Position numbers and translations under genes: made by a program | Shown here: positions 45,840 through 55,379 of the stretch, piece after piece | How positions within the stretch are numbered: the stretch's first letter is position 1 | Layout: each line of letters starts with the position of its first letter | Notes under the pieces: model-generated | Told to the model about the DNA's origin: nothing | Database searches by the model: none | What the model saw: only the letters and a program-made list of their open reading frames with translations | Source: Chryseobacterium sp. H1D6B | GTDB taxonomy: Bacteria; Bacteroidota; Bacteroidia; Flavobacteriales; Weeksellaceae | DNA length: 64,000 nucleotides | Assembly: GCF_029892445.1 (NCBI RefSeq) | Contig: NZ_JARXVJ010000001.1 | Span: forward strand, 930,001-994,000 | Direction of reading: 5' to 3'

Positions 45840-46931
45840 ATGAGTCCAAAACACCATAAAGTACGAGTAGGAATTTCAATAGGCGATTTCAACGGCATAG
45901 GTCCTGAAATCATCATAAAGTCTCTGAAAGACAAAACCATTACGGATTTTTTCACTCCGGTGATTTTTGGATCAGGAAAACTATTTACCTATCAAAAAAA
46001 CATATTCAAGCTTAATTTGAATTTCAACTATATCAGTGAAGCTTCTCAGGCTCAGGCAGGAAAGCTTAATATGGTAAATCTTGTTAAGGATAATGTAAAT
46101 GTAGAATTAGGAAAACCTACTGAAGAATCTACAAGAATGGCCATTGATTCTTTGGAAATGGCTACTGAAGCTTTAATGAAAGGAGAAATTGATGTTTTAG
46201 TGACAGCTCCTATCAATAAAGATGAGATGATGAAAATGGGATTTAAACACGCCGGACACACCGGCTATTTTGAAGAAAAATTCAGTAAAAAAGGACTCAT
46301 GTTTTTGGTTACTGATGATTTAAAAGTTGCTGTTTCTACCCACCACATTCCTCTTGCAAAGGTTGCAGAAAACATTTCAAAAGAAAAAATCAAGAAACAA
46401 ATTAAGCAGCTCAATCAAACGTTAATTGAAGATTTCTGTATCTCAAAACCAAAAATTGCTGTTTTAGGCTTAAATCCCCACTCTGGTGATGGCGGCGTAA
46501 TCGGAAGTGAAGAAATTGAAATTATAAGTCCGGCTATTAAAGAACTTTCAGATAACGGTGTTTTGGCTTTCGGCCCCTTCCCTGCTGACAGCTTCTTTCA
46601 GCCTAGTAAATACAAAAATTTTGATGCAGTGCTGGCTATGTATCATGATCAGGGACTGGCTCCTTTTAAAACATTAGCTTATGAGGAAGGCGTAAATTAT
46701 ACAGCAGGACTTCCATTTATCAGAACATCTCCAGATCATGGAGTTGCCTATGATATTGCGGGGAAAAACATTGCAGATGAACAAAGTTTTACAGAAGCAA
46801 TCTTCACCGCTATTAAAATTTTTAAAAATAGAAGTGAATACAACGATCTTATGAGCAACCGCATGCAGCCAAGAAAAGTAGTTGTAGATAACGGAATAGA
46901 TGAAGATCTGCCAGATGAAGCGGAAGGATAA
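45840..46931 (+). CDS. pdxA: 4-hydroxythreonine-4-phosphate dehydrogenase
   Basis: 363 aa. VGISIGDFNGIGPEIIIK at the N-terminus, TAPINKDE, the metal-binding HAGHTGYFEE, and MYHDQGLAPFK, SPDHGVAYDIAG near the end. Step in pyridoxal phosphate synthesis. Slightly longer than the 330-aa E. coli enzyme because of an acidic C-terminal tail. Divergent from ribE. Confidence 0.95.
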   Translation: MSPKHHKVRVGISIGDFNGIGPEIIIKSLKDKTITDFFTPVIFGSGKLFTYQKNIFKLNLNFNYISEASQAQAGKLNMVNLVKDNVNVELGKPTEESTRMAIDSLEMATEALMKGEIDVLVTAPINKDEMMKMGFKHAGHTGYFEEKFSKKGLMFLVTDDLKVAVSTHHIPLAKVAENISKEKIKKQIKQLNQTLIEDFCISKPKIAVLGLNPHSGDGGVIGSEEIEIISPAIKELSDNGVLAFGPFPADSFFQPSKYKNFDAVLAMYHDQGLAPFKTLAYEEGVNYTAGLPFIRTSPDHGVAYDIAGKNIADEQSFTEAIFTAIKIFKNRSEYNDLMSNRMQPRKVVVDNGIDEDLPDEAEG

Positions 46932-46972
46932 ATTCTGAAATCAAACTTTAAATTAATTTGTTGGGAATTTTA

Positions 46973-47003
46973 TTTGTAATTATAAAAAAAATGCATATTT
47001 TTG
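46973..47003 (+). promoter_or_regulatory. yceD-rpmF promoter (TTTG - N19 - TATTTTTG)
   Basis: TTTG at 46973-46976 and TATTTTTG at 46996-47003 with a 19-bp spacer; the -7 box overlaps the longer in-frame start at 47001, so the start is 47016. Confidence 0.8.
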
Positions 47004-47015
47004 CACACTCATTTT

Positions 47016-47552
47016 ATGGACAAGTTAAGAAACTACGATATTAGTTTTTCTGGACTAAAAACCGGAAAACATCAGTTCAAGTTTGAGATAGATAAAACGT
47101 TCTTTCAATTATTTGACACTGAACAGGAATTTACAAATCCTAAAATTGCAGTTGATGTTTTACTTGATAAACACACTACTTTTTTAGAATTTGAAATAGA
47201 AACAAAGGGAAATATTGAATTAGTTTGTGATATTACAAATGAACTATTCGACTATCCTTTTGAAAACCACATCAAAGTGTTGGTGAAATTTGGAGAAGAG
47301 TATGATGACAGCGAAGAAGATGTTATTACGATTCCCGCCAATGATCATGCATTTAATGCATCACAGCTTATTTATGAAACGGTGATTCTTTCAGTACCAA
47401 TGAAAAAGGTATCACCCAATATAAGTGATGAGGACCTGGAAATTCTTGAAAAATTCAGTCCAAAAGATATTGAAGAAATAGAAAAGGAAGAAGAAGAACA
47501 TGAAAGTGACCCGCGTTGGGAAGCACTTAAGAAATTAAAAGATAAAAATTAA
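47016..47552 (+). CDS. DUF177/YceD family protein
   Basis: 178 aa, begins MDKLRNYDISFSGLKTGKHQ, and ends with the family SDPRWEALKKLK. YceD proteins are linked to ribosome assembly and 23S rRNA accumulation and are encoded with rpmF in most bacteria, as here. The usual zinc cysteine pair is reduced to one cysteine (ELVCDITN). Confidence 0.92.
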   Translation: MDKLRNYDISFSGLKTGKHQFKFEIDKTFFQLFDTEQEFTNPKIAVDVLLDKHTTFLEFEIETKGNIELVCDITNELFDYPFENHIKVLVKFGEEYDDSEEDVITIPANDHAFNASQLIYETVILSVPMKKVSPNISDEDLEILEKFSPKDIEEIEKEEEEHESDPRWEALKKLKDKN

Positions 47553-47566
47553 ATAATTTAAATATG

Positions 47567-47599
47567 ATGAGATGATGAAAAAAATCTCATCGCTCATCA
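47567..47599 (+). promoter_or_regulatory. Hairpin in the rpmF leader
   Basis: Stem GATGAG(A/G)GATGA paired with TCATC..CTCATC, interrupted by a small internal bulge, in the 68-nt gap before rpmF. No T-run follows, so it is not a terminator. A translation-control or processing element is possible. Confidence 0.45.
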
Positions 47600-47620
47600 A
47601 ATTAAAAAAGTTATTACAAG

Positions 47621-47824
47621 ATGGCACATCCAAAAAGAAGACAATCGTCCACAAGAAGAGATAAGAGAAGAACTCACTACAAAGCTGTAGTTCCTCAACT
47701 AGCTAAAGATGCAACAACAGGAGAAATGCACCTTTACCACAGAGCTCACTGGCATGAAGGAAAACTTTACTACAGAGGTAAAGTAGTATTGGAAAAAGAA
47801 GTAGCAACTACTGAAGAAAACTAA
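47621..47824 (+). CDS. rpmF: 50S ribosomal protein L32
   Basis: 67 aa, [20 protein letters not shown] and [20 protein letters not shown]. The zinc cysteines of the C+ type are absent, so it is a zinc-independent (C-) L32. Followed by a strong terminator. Confidence 0.96.
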   Translation: MAHPKRRQSSTRRDKRRTHYKAVVPQLAKDATTGEMHLYHRAHWHEGKLYYRGKVVLEKEVATTEEN

Positions 47825-47861
47825 GAGTCGCTTTTCATTGAAAAACACTCGTTTTTATACA

Positions 47862-47898
47862 AAAACCGCTCAATTTTGATAAAATTGAGCGGTTTTTT
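47862..47898 (+). terminator. Terminator after rpmF
   Basis: 16-bp perfect stem AAAACCGCTCAATTTT-GAT-AAAATTGAGCGGTTTT with a following T-run. Confidence 0.93.
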
Positions 47899-47920
47899 GT
47901 TGTTTTTTACGTTTTTTTGG

Positions 47921-47928
47921 TATCTTTG
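47921..47928 (+). promoter_or_regulatory. -7 element TATCTTTG of accB-accC
   Basis: Exact match, 23 nt before accB, with a TTG about 18 nt upstream. Confidence 0.7.
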
Positions 47929-47951
47929 ACCCAAAATCAAATATCAAATTT

Positions 47952-48434
47952 ATGGACATTAAAGACATACAAAATCTTATTAAGTTTGTATCTAAAGCTG
48001 AAGTATCAGAAGTAAAGTACAAAACTAAAGATTTCGAAATCACTATTAAAACTCCATTAGCAGGAAGTGAAGTTTCTTATGCTCAACCTGCAGTTTATCA
48101 TACTGCTCCACAACAAATGGCTGCTCCTGCACAAGCTCCGGCTGCTGCATCTGCGCCTGTTGAAAAAGTTGAAGCATCATCTGATGACAGTAAATATATT
48201 ACAATCAAATCTCCAATGATCGGAACTTTCTACAGAAAGCCGTCTCCAGATAAAGATGTTTTCGTAAACGTAGGTGACGAAGTTTCTATCGGAAAAGTTG
48301 TTTGTGTGATTGAAGCAATGAAATTATTCAACCAGATTGATTCTGAGGTAAGCGGAAAAATCGTAAAGATTTTAGTAGACGATGCTAGCCCTGTAGAATA
48401 TGACCAACCTTTATTCTTAGTAGATCCATCTTAA
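47952..48434 (+). CDS. accB: Biotin carboxyl carrier protein of acetyl-CoA carboxylase
   Basis: 160 aa. MDIKDIQNLIKFVSKAEVSE start, an Ala/Pro-rich hinge (about 45-75), then the biotinyl domain with EAMKLFNQI, whose lysine carries biotin (the E. coli motif is EAMKMMN). Part of fatty-acid synthesis initiation. accC follows by 93 nt. Confidence 0.96.
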   Translation: MDIKDIQNLIKFVSKAEVSEVKYKTKDFEITIKTPLAGSEVSYAQPAVYHTAPQQMAAPAQAPAAASAPVEKVEASSDDSKYITIKSPMIGTFYRKPSPDKDVFVNVGDEVSIGKVVCVIEAMKLFNQIDSEVSGKIVKILVDDASPVEYDQPLFLVDPS

Positions 48435-48527
48435 GGAATTTTAGATTAAAGATTATAAATTTTAGATGAATACTTTTCATTTAAAATAATTTAAAATTCA
48501 AAATTTATAATTTAAAATTTCGGAGAG

Positions 48528-49883
48528 ATGTTCAAAAAAATATTAATAGCCAATCGTGGCGAAATTGCAATGCGTATTCTTCGTACTTGCAAAGAAATGG
48601 GAATCAAAACTGTTGCAGTATACTCTACCGCAGACAAAGACAGTCTTCATGTAAGATTTGCTGATGAAGCAGTCTGCATAGGACCTCCCATGAGTAAAGA
48701 TTCTTATCTTAAAATCCCAAACATTATTGCCGCAGCTGAAATTACAAATGCTGATGCAATCCACCCTGGTTACGGATTTTTATCTGAAAATGCTAATTTC
48801 TCAAGAATCTGCCAGAAAAATGGTATCAAATTTATTGGTGCAAGTCCTGAACAGATTGAGAGAATGGGAGATAAAGCAAATGCTAAAGCAACAATGAAAG
48901 AAGCTGGAGTACCTTGCGTTCCTGGTTCTGAGGGATTGATTGAGTCTTACGAGCATGCAGTAAAAGTAGCAGCAGAAACAGGTTATCCTGTAATGATCAA
49001 AGCAACTGCAGGCGGAGGAGGAAAAGGGATGAGAGCTGTTTGGAAAGCTGAAGACCTAAAAGAACACTGGGAATCTGCTATTCAAGAAGCTGTAGCTGCT
49101 TTCGGAAACGGAGGTATGTATATGGAAAAACTGATTGAAGAGCCTAGACACATTGAAATTCAGGTTGCTGGTGACCAATACGGAAAAGCATGCCACCTTT
49201 CAGAAAGAGACTGTTCTGTACAAAGAAGAAACCAGAAATTAACTGAAGAAACTCCTTCCCCATTCATGACAGATGAACTTCGTGAAAAAATGGGTGATGC
49301 CGCAGTGAAAGCAGCTGAATATATTGGGTATGAAGGAGTAGGAACTATTGAATTCCTTGTGGACAAACACAGAAATTTCTATTTCATGGAAATGAATACG
49401 AGAATTCAGGTTGAACACCCAATTACTGAGCAGGTGATTGATTATGACCTAATCAGAGAACAGATTCTTCTTGCTGCAGGAACGCCAATTTCAGGAATCA
49501 ACTATTATCCTAAATTACATTCAATTGAATGCAGAATCAACGCTGAAGATCCTTTCAATGATTTCAGACCTTCTCCAGGAAAAATCACAGGATTGAATAT
49601 CCCGGGAGGACACGGAATCAGAGTAGATACTCATGTGTATTCAGGGTATACAATTCCTTCTAATTATGATTCAATGATCGCTAAACTTATCACCACAGCT
49701 CAGACGCGTGATGAAGCGATTGCAAAAATGAGACGTGCATTAGAGGAATTCTATATTGAAGGAGTGAAAACAACTATTCCTTTCCATAGACAGCTGATGA
49801 ATGATGAAGATTATCTTTCAGGAAACTATACTACAAAATTCATGGAGAGTTTTGTAATGGATAAAAAATATGATAATCACTAA
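48528..49883 (+). CDS. accC: Biotin carboxylase of acetyl-CoA carboxylase
   Basis: 451 aa, ATP-grasp enzyme. [19 protein letters not shown], nucleotide loop [35 protein letters not shown] and ECRINAEDP. Carboxylates biotin on AccB. Its accA partner lies 12 kb away at 61723; accD is not in the window. Confidence 0.97.
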   Translation: MFKKILIANRGEIAMRILRTCKEMGIKTVAVYSTADKDSLHVRFADEAVCIGPPMSKDSYLKIPNIIAAAEITNADAIHPGYGFLSENANFSRICQKNGIKFIGASPEQIERMGDKANAKATMKEAGVPCVPGSEGLIESYEHAVKVAAETGYPVMIKATAGGGGKGMRAVWKAEDLKEHWESAIQEAVAAFGNGGMYMEKLIEEPRHIEIQVAGDQYGKACHLSERDCSVQRRNQKLTEETPSPFMTDELREKMGDAAVKAAEYIGYEGVGTIEFLVDKHRNFYFMEMNTRIQVEHPITEQVIDYDLIREQILLAAGTPISGINYYPKLHSIECRINAEDPFNDFRPSPGKITGLNIPGGHGIRVDTHVYSGYTIPSNYDSMIAKLITTAQTRDEAIAKMRRALEEFYIEGVKTTIPFHRQLMNDEDYLSGNYTTKFMESFVMDKKYDNH

Positions 49884-49906
49884 GATTATTTTACATAAAT
49901 TATTCG

Positions 49907-49935
49907 AAACTACCTCATTTTGAGGTAGTTTTTAT
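49907..49935 (+). terminator. Terminator after accC
   Basis: Stem AAACTACCTCA-TTT-TGAGGTAGTTT with T-run. Confidence 0.87.
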
Positions 49936-49961
49936 TTTTATGGCTTCTCGTATTAAATTAT

Positions 49962-49969
49962 TAACTTTG
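49962..49969 (+). promoter_or_regulatory. -7 element TAACTTTG of rocD
   Basis: Exact match, 17 nt before the rocD start. Confidence 0.65.
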
Positions 49970-49986
49970 TCGAAAACCAAAAGTAT

Positions 49987-51237
49987 ATGTCAACAGCAGA
50001 AACAGTAAAAAACTCACAATATTTCATTGACCTTGAAGACAAGCATGGAGCACACAATTATCACCCTCTACCTGTAGTTTTGGACCGTGGAGAAGGCGTT
50101 TTTGTATGGGATGTAGAAGGCAAAAAATATTATGATTTTTTATCAGCTTACTCTGCCGTAAACCAAGGACATTCTCACCCGAAGATCGTAGATGCTTTAG
50201 TACATCAGGCTAAAAAATTAGCCCTGACTTCAAGAGCTTTTTACAATTCAAATTTAGGGGAATACGAGCAGAAGATTACATCTCTTTTTGGTTTTGATAA
50301 AGTGCTTCCGATGAACTCTGGAGCTGAAGCTGTAGAAACAGCAGTAAAATTAGCAAGAAAATGGAGCTATGAAGTAAAAGGAATTGCTGAAAATGCAGCA
50401 AAAATTATTGTCTGTGAGAACAACTTCCATGGAAGAACAACAACTATTGTTTCTTTCTCTAATGATGCCGACGCCAACCATAACTACGGTCCTTTCACAC
50501 CGGGGTTCATTAAAATACCTTATAATGACACTGCAGCTTTAGAAGAGGTCTTAAATAAAGAAGCTGGAAATATTGCAGCATTTTTAGTAGAGCCCATTCA
50601 AGGAGAAGCTGGAGTTTATGTTCCGGATGAAGGATTCTTGAAGCATTCTTCTGAACTGTGTAAAAAACATAATGTGCTTTTCATTGCCGATGAAGTACAG
50701 ACAGGAATTGCAAGAACAGGAAGATTAATCGCATGCCATCATGAAAACGTACAGCCGGATATTTTAATTTTAGGAAAAGCTCTTTCTGGCGGAATGTACC
50801 CTGTATCAGCAGTTTTAGCAAACAATAACATTATGAATGTTATTAAACCTGGACAACATGGCTCGACTTTTGGAGGTAACCCTATAGCATGTGCAGTTGC
50901 GATAGCAGCTTTAGATGTAGTAGCGGAAGAAAATCTATCCGAAAGAGCAGAAGAATTAGGAAACCTTTTCAGAGCTGAAGTTGAAAAAATTATTGAAAAA
51001 TCTGACCTTATTACAAAAGTAAGAGGAAAAGGATTATTAAATGCAATTTTGATCAATGACCACCCTGAAAGTTCAACAGCTTGGAATCTTTGTTTACAGT
51101 TAAAAGAAAACGGATTACTCGCTAAACCTACTCATGGAAATATCATAAGACTTGCTCCCCCTTTGGTGATTACAGAAGAGCAGTTAATTGATTGTGTAGG
51201 AATTATTGAAAAAACGATTTTAGAATTTAAAAAATAA
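49987..51237 (+). CDS. rocD: Ornithine-oxo-acid transaminase
   Basis: 416 aa, class III PLP aminotransferase. [49 protein letters not shown], and [15 protein letters not shown] with the PLP lysine. Converts ornithine and 2-oxoglutarate to glutamate semialdehyde. A glycosyltransferase begins 3 nt later, an unusual join between amino-acid and polysaccharide genes. Confidence 0.95.
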   Translation: MSTAETVKNSQYFIDLEDKHGAHNYHPLPVVLDRGEGVFVWDVEGKKYYDFLSAYSAVNQGHSHPKIVDALVHQAKKLALTSRAFYNSNLGEYEQKITSLFGFDKVLPMNSGAEAVETAVKLARKWSYEVKGIAENAAKIIVCENNFHGRTTTIVSFSNDADANHNYGPFTPGFIKIPYNDTAALEEVLNKEAGNIAAFLVEPIQGEAGVYVPDEGFLKHSSELCKKHNVLFIADEVQTGIARTGRLIACHHENVQPDILILGKALSGGMYPVSAVLANNNIMNVIKPGQHGSTFGGNPIACAVAIAALDVVAEENLSERAEELGNLFRAEVEKIIEKSDLITKVRGKGLLNAILINDHPESSTAWNLCLQLKENGLLAKPTHGNIIRLAPPLVITEEQLIDCVGIIEKTILEFKK

Positions 51238-51239
51238 AC

Positions 51240-52004
51240 ATGCCTGAACTTATCGAAAAGATTAGTGGCTTAATTATAACATTCAACGAAGAAAAAAACA
51301 TTCGGGAAGTTCTCGAATGTTTTGATTTTTGTGATGAAATTATTATTATTGATTCATTCAGTACCGATAAAACTTTAGAAATTGCCCGGTCTTTTCCTAA
51401 TATAAAAATCATTCAAAATAAATTTGAAGATTTCACAAAACAAAGAAATCTGGCGTTAGATCATGCAAAAAATGACTGGATTCTTTTTCTTGATGGAGAT
51501 GAAAGAATTACTCCCGAATTAAGAAAAGAAATTATTGAAGAGCTCAGCAAGTCAGACAAGAAGGAAGCGTATTATTTTTATAGAAAATTCTTTTTTGCTG
51601 ATAAGCCTATCAACTTTTCAGGCACTCAATCTGATAAAAACTTCAGACTTTTCAGAAAATCTAAAGCAAGGTATAATACAGATAAAAAAGTTCATGAAAC
51701 ATTGGATGTAAATGGAACAATAGGAGTACTGAAAAATAAACTCCTCCATTTTTCCGTTAATGATTATGAGTCGTATAAAAAGAAAATGATTCATTATGGA
51801 ATTTTAAAAGGTAAAGAACTGGCACACAAGGGAAAAAAGTTTAGTATTTTAAAACAATATTCTAAAACAATATTCAAATTCTTTAAAGCTTATATTTTAA
51901 GACTTGGAATTTTAGACGGCAAGGAAGGATACCAGCTTTCTTATCTACAGTCTCTAAGTGTATTTGAGACGTATGAATCATTAAAAAAGGAGCAGTGTAA
52001 TTAG
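51240..52004 (+). CDS. Glycosyltransferase family 2 (WaaE-like)
   Basis: 254 aa. SGLIITFNEEKNIREVLECF, IIIDSFSTDKT, FEDFTKQRNLALDHA, then the metal motif FLDGDERITPEL (about 87-98). This pattern is like the WaaE/KdtX core beta-1,4-glucosyltransferases. Probably LPS core assembly. First of four plus-strand transferases; the next gene starts directly after its stop. Confidence 0.9.
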   Translation: MPELIEKISGLIITFNEEKNIREVLECFDFCDEIIIIDSFSTDKTLEIARSFPNIKIIQNKFEDFTKQRNLALDHAKNDWILFLDGDERITPELRKEIIEELSKSDKKEAYYFYRKFFFADKPINFSGTQSDKNFRLFRKSKARYNTDKKVHETLDVNGTIGVLKNKLLHFSVNDYESYKKKMIHYGILKGKELAHKGKKFSILKQYSKTIFKFFKAYILRLGILDGKEGYQLSYLQSLSVFETYESLKKEQCN

Positions 52005-52991
52005 ATGAAAATTTGTGTAATTAGTTACGATTTTTGGGGTTATGATAAATATATTGTAGATGTATTATGCAAAAAAAACATTGATGCTTCTCATATAAAA
52101 ATAGCTACAGTCACCCATTCAAATTTTGGTGAACGGGCAAAAAATGCCTTAAGCAAAACCCTTTTAAATAAGAATTTAAAAACTGAAAAAAGACAGCAGT
52201 TCGTTTTCGATTCTTTAGAAAAAATGGGCAGACAGGATCAAATTTTGGTTTTAAATCCTGATACTTTTGATATATCAACCTTAAAAGAAATTAAAAAATA
52301 TACAGACAGGCTGATCACCTATCTTTACGACAACCTGGAAAGGTTTCCTGTAGAAGATAAGCTTTATCTTTTTGATAAAATTTTTTCATTTGATGCGACG
52401 GATATTAAGAAACACGGCTTCGAAAAACTGACCAATTATATTTATCTTCCTCATACCTCTTATGACCAGCCAAAACCTAAAATGGATCTTTTCTATATCA
52501 CTTCTTATGACAATAAAAGAGTTTCATTTATCAAACTGCTTGCTAAGAAATTGACAGCAATGGATGTAAAGTTCCAGATCATGATTATCGGGAAGAAAAC
52601 TTGGAAACATCAATTAAAAAACCTGTTTATAAAGGTTCCTGAAAATCTATCATTAATTTTTAGTATGAAAAAGATCTGTCATACAGCCTTATTGGAATAC
52701 TACAAAAACTCAAAGGTTTTATTGGATCTAATGCGGGAAAATCAATATGGATTAAGCTTTAGGGTATTTGAAGCGATGGCTTTAGAGAAAAAGATTATCA
52801 CTGATAATGAAGCTATTAAAAATTATGATTTTTATAATCCTAATAATATTTTGATTTTAAATGAAAGCTGCAGTAATCTTAATAAGCTTTTTTTTGATTC
52901 ACCCTACGAAAAAATCCCCGAAGAAATTTATTACAGATATACTCTTGATCATTGGGTAGACAGAGTTTTCCAACTACAGAAAAAAGACTAA
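52005..52991 (+). CDS. Probable glycosyltransferase, GT-B fold
   Basis: 328 aa. MKICVISYDFWGYDKYIVDVL opening strand and the C-terminal GLSFRVFEAMALEKKIITDN, a nucleotide-sugar-binding pattern typical of GT-B enzymes. The middle is divergent, so only the fold class is proposed. Its ATG directly follows the previous stop. Confidence 0.72.
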   Translation: MKICVISYDFWGYDKYIVDVLCKKNIDASHIKIATVTHSNFGERAKNALSKTLLNKNLKTEKRQQFVFDSLEKMGRQDQILVLNPDTFDISTLKEIKKYTDRLITYLYDNLERFPVEDKLYLFDKIFSFDATDIKKHGFEKLTNYIYLPHTSYDQPKPKMDLFYITSYDNKRVSFIKLLAKKLTAMDVKFQIMIIGKKTWKHQLKNLFIKVPENLSLIFSMKKICHTALLEYYKNSKVLLDLMRENQYGLSFRVFEAMALEKKIITDNEAIKNYDFYNPNNILILNESCSNLNKLFFDSPYEKIPEEIYYRYTLDHWVDRVFQLQKKD

Positions 52992-52994
52992 GAA

Positions 52995-54182
52995 ATGGGA
53001 ATTTTAAAAAAAATAAAAAAATATTTCAAAAGAAAAGAAAAGCTTAACACTCTTAAGACCCAGGATATTGTAAACATTGAGTTATTTGATCCATCTAAAA
53101 AAACAATACTTTTTACATCACGGGACTTCCCTACTCATGATAAAGATTCAGGTTCCAACAGACTGAAACAAATCATTCTTATATACAAACAGATAGGCTA
53201 TAACTGTATTCTATTTGCTCCTAATGTTTTTGAAGATAATACTTATGTTAAATTTTATCAGGAACATCAGGTCATTGTTTTTGTAGAAAACAAGAAATAT
53301 CAAAACATATACAGCTTTTTATCCGCGTATAAAAACATTGATTATGTATGGTTCAACGGCCCTCTCGCCTTGAATTTATTTTATAAAAAAATCAAGAATA
53401 TTTTACCGGATGCCAAGTTTATGTATGACATGGTAGATATTCATTTTTTAAGATATAAAAGAGCAATAGAAATAGAACCGACTCGGATTTCATTAAAGAA
53501 AAACTACAAACATTTCTTTCACTTAGAGACTGTTGTTGCACCTTGGCTGGATTATATTATTGCCATTTCTGATAAAGAAAAAGAAGTAATGAGCCAATAT
53601 GCAGCCAGCAGCAAGATAGTCACAATTTCAAACATCCATTATCCAAAAATTGATATTGCTGAAAAAAGATCTTTCAATGACAGCAAAGGAATTATTTTTA
53701 TCGGCTCTATTCATGAGCCCAACATTGATGCTGTTAAATTTTTATATGAAAAAATAATGCCTTCCGTTTGGAAAAAAAATCCGGATTTAGAAGTAAGCGT
53801 CATCGGAAATGTTGCTGATAAATTAGACATCAAACAATATCCTAAGTTTAAATTCCTAGGGTTTGTAGAAAGTATCGAAGAACAGTTTATCAATTCAAAA
53901 ATAATGGTTGCTCCCCTAAGATTCGGAGCCGGCGTAAAGGGAAAAATAGGACAGGCATTTGAGTATTTCCTGCCTGTAGTCACTACTGACATAGGAGCAG
54001 AAGGAATGCAGCTCATTAATGATAAAAACGTTTTAATAGCCAATGATGAAAACACTTTCGCTGAAGCTATTCTTCGGCTTAACGATAATGAGCAATTATG
54101 GAATCATCTGTCTAAAAACTCTGTTGACAGCTTAAAAAGTTTTTCACCGGAACAAGTAAAGGAAACCCTTAAAAATCTTTAA
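52995..54182 (+). CDS. Glycosyltransferase family 4
   Basis: 395 aa. FTSRDFPTHDKDSGSNR, DMVDIHFLRYKRA, and the C-terminal donor site FGAGVKGKIGQAFEYFLPVV and GAEGM. Plays a role in surface polysaccharide or LPS extension. 3 nt after the previous gene. Confidence 0.87.
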   Translation: MGILKKIKKYFKRKEKLNTLKTQDIVNIELFDPSKKTILFTSRDFPTHDKDSGSNRLKQIILIYKQIGYNCILFAPNVFEDNTYVKFYQEHQVIVFVENKKYQNIYSFLSAYKNIDYVWFNGPLALNLFYKKIKNILPDAKFMYDMVDIHFLRYKRAIEIEPTRISLKKNYKHFFHLETVVAPWLDYIIAISDKEKEVMSQYAASSKIVTISNIHYPKIDIAEKRSFNDSKGIIFIGSIHEPNIDAVKFLYEKIMPSVWKKNPDLEVSVIGNVADKLDIKQYPKFKFLGFVESIEEQFINSKIMVAPLRFGAGVKGKIGQAFEYFLPVVTTDIGAEGMQLINDKNVLIANDENTFAEAILRLNDNEQLWNHLSKNSVDSLKSFSPEQVKETLKNL

Positions 54183-54217
54183 TTTTAGAAAATCCATATT
54201 ATTTATTCACCTTTATA

Positions 54218-55366
54218 ATGAAATACTCAGATAAAAAACTTTTATTCTTCTTTCAGGACAATCCTTTTGCAAAAGGGGCGGGAAATATTGCAAGAGCCTA
54301 CAGCAATATGAAGCACTTGAAATCATTGGGATTCCAAATTGATTTGGTAGGTGTAGAAGATCTTTATAAAAACTTTGGAGATCCTTATGAGCATATCGAC
54401 AGGAATATGATCAATGATTTCTTGATCTTGTCAAGAAGGCCTCCAAAACATTTACTGAGTTTCACGTATTGGAAATATAAGATCATCAAATTATTCAGTA
54501 AAAAAAACAAAAGCAACATTTTTTATACCCAGTATTTTAAAGATAGTTTTAGTACGTTTTTTAAGGCAAGAACGTATGATTATATTTTTATTAATTACGA
54601 GTTTTGGACAGATCTTATTAACACCAAAGATCTGAAAGGAGCGAAGACCATTATTGACACTCATGACTGGATGACCCTGAATGAGTTTTATAAAAATAAA
54701 AAACTTGATATTGGAAAGAAATTCGGGCAGGAAATAAAAAATTTATCTTTTTATGACAAAGTGATAACTGTTTCCAGTGACGAGCATTTTATTTTTAAAG
54801 GTTTTTTGGGTGATAAAGTAATCAATATTCCTCCCAATTTTCCGGAAAACTTCATTTCTGAAAATACTTCAAAAAAATATGATCTCATTTTCGTAGGATC
54901 GGACAACCCCTTTAATATTCTTTCACTTAATTGGTTTATTGACAAAGTACATCCTTTGCTGTCTGAGAAAATAAAGATTTGTGTGATAGGAAAAGTCTGC
55001 AATCATATCCCTGACAGAGAGAACATTGAAAAACATGTGTTTGTAGCAGATTTAGCAGAATTTTATCATCATAGTAAAATAGCCATCTGCCCGATGCTTG
55101 AAGGAACAGGGATAAAAATTAAGGTGGTGGAAGCCTTATCATTTGGATTACCTGTTGTAGGAACAGAAAAGGCACTTGATGGATTTACTCAAAAAAGTAA
55201 AAACGGCTGTCTTGTTAGTGATGATGAAAAGAAGTTTGCAGAAAACATTGTATTACTGCTGAATAATTCTGAATTGTATGAGGAACAAAAGAAGGAAGCA
55301 GTAGATTTTTTTATCAATAATTTTTCTGAAAAGAAAGCAATAGAATTATTGGAATCCATTTTATAG
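54218..55366 (+). CDS. Glycosyltransferase, GT1/GT4 type
   Basis: 382 aa. FFQDNPFAKGAGNIARAYSN, IIDTHDWMTLNEF, FVGSDNPFNILSLNWFI and the donor site EGTGIKIKVVEALSFGLPVV. Similar layout to the previous gene. It meets the minus-strand transferase at 55380 tail to tail with 13 nt between. Confidence 0.86.
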   Translation: MKYSDKKLLFFFQDNPFAKGAGNIARAYSNMKHLKSLGFQIDLVGVEDLYKNFGDPYEHIDRNMINDFLILSRRPPKHLLSFTYWKYKIIKLFSKKNKSNIFYTQYFKDSFSTFFKARTYDYIFINYEFWTDLINTKDLKGAKTIIDTHDWMTLNEFYKNKKLDIGKKFGQEIKNLSFYDKVITVSSDEHFIFKGFLGDKVINIPPNFPENFISENTSKKYDLIFVGSDNPFNILSLNWFIDKVHPLLSEKIKICVIGKVCNHIPDRENIEKHVFVADLAEFYHHSKIAICPMLEGTGIKIKVVEALSFGLPVVGTEKALDGFTQKSKNGCLVSDDEKKFAENIVLLLNNSELYEEQKKEAVDFFINNFSEKKAIELLESIL

Positions 55367-55379
55367 ACAGTTTAGAATT

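Noticed and set aside
45791..45955. Long in-frame N-terminal extension of riboflavin synthase
   Set aside because: It runs through the shared promoter region and antisense to the start of pdxA, and MFTGIIEAVG is the normal family start.
47567..47599. The rpmF-leader hairpin as a terminator for yceD
   Set aside because: No T-run follows and the next gene is the usual partner of yceD.
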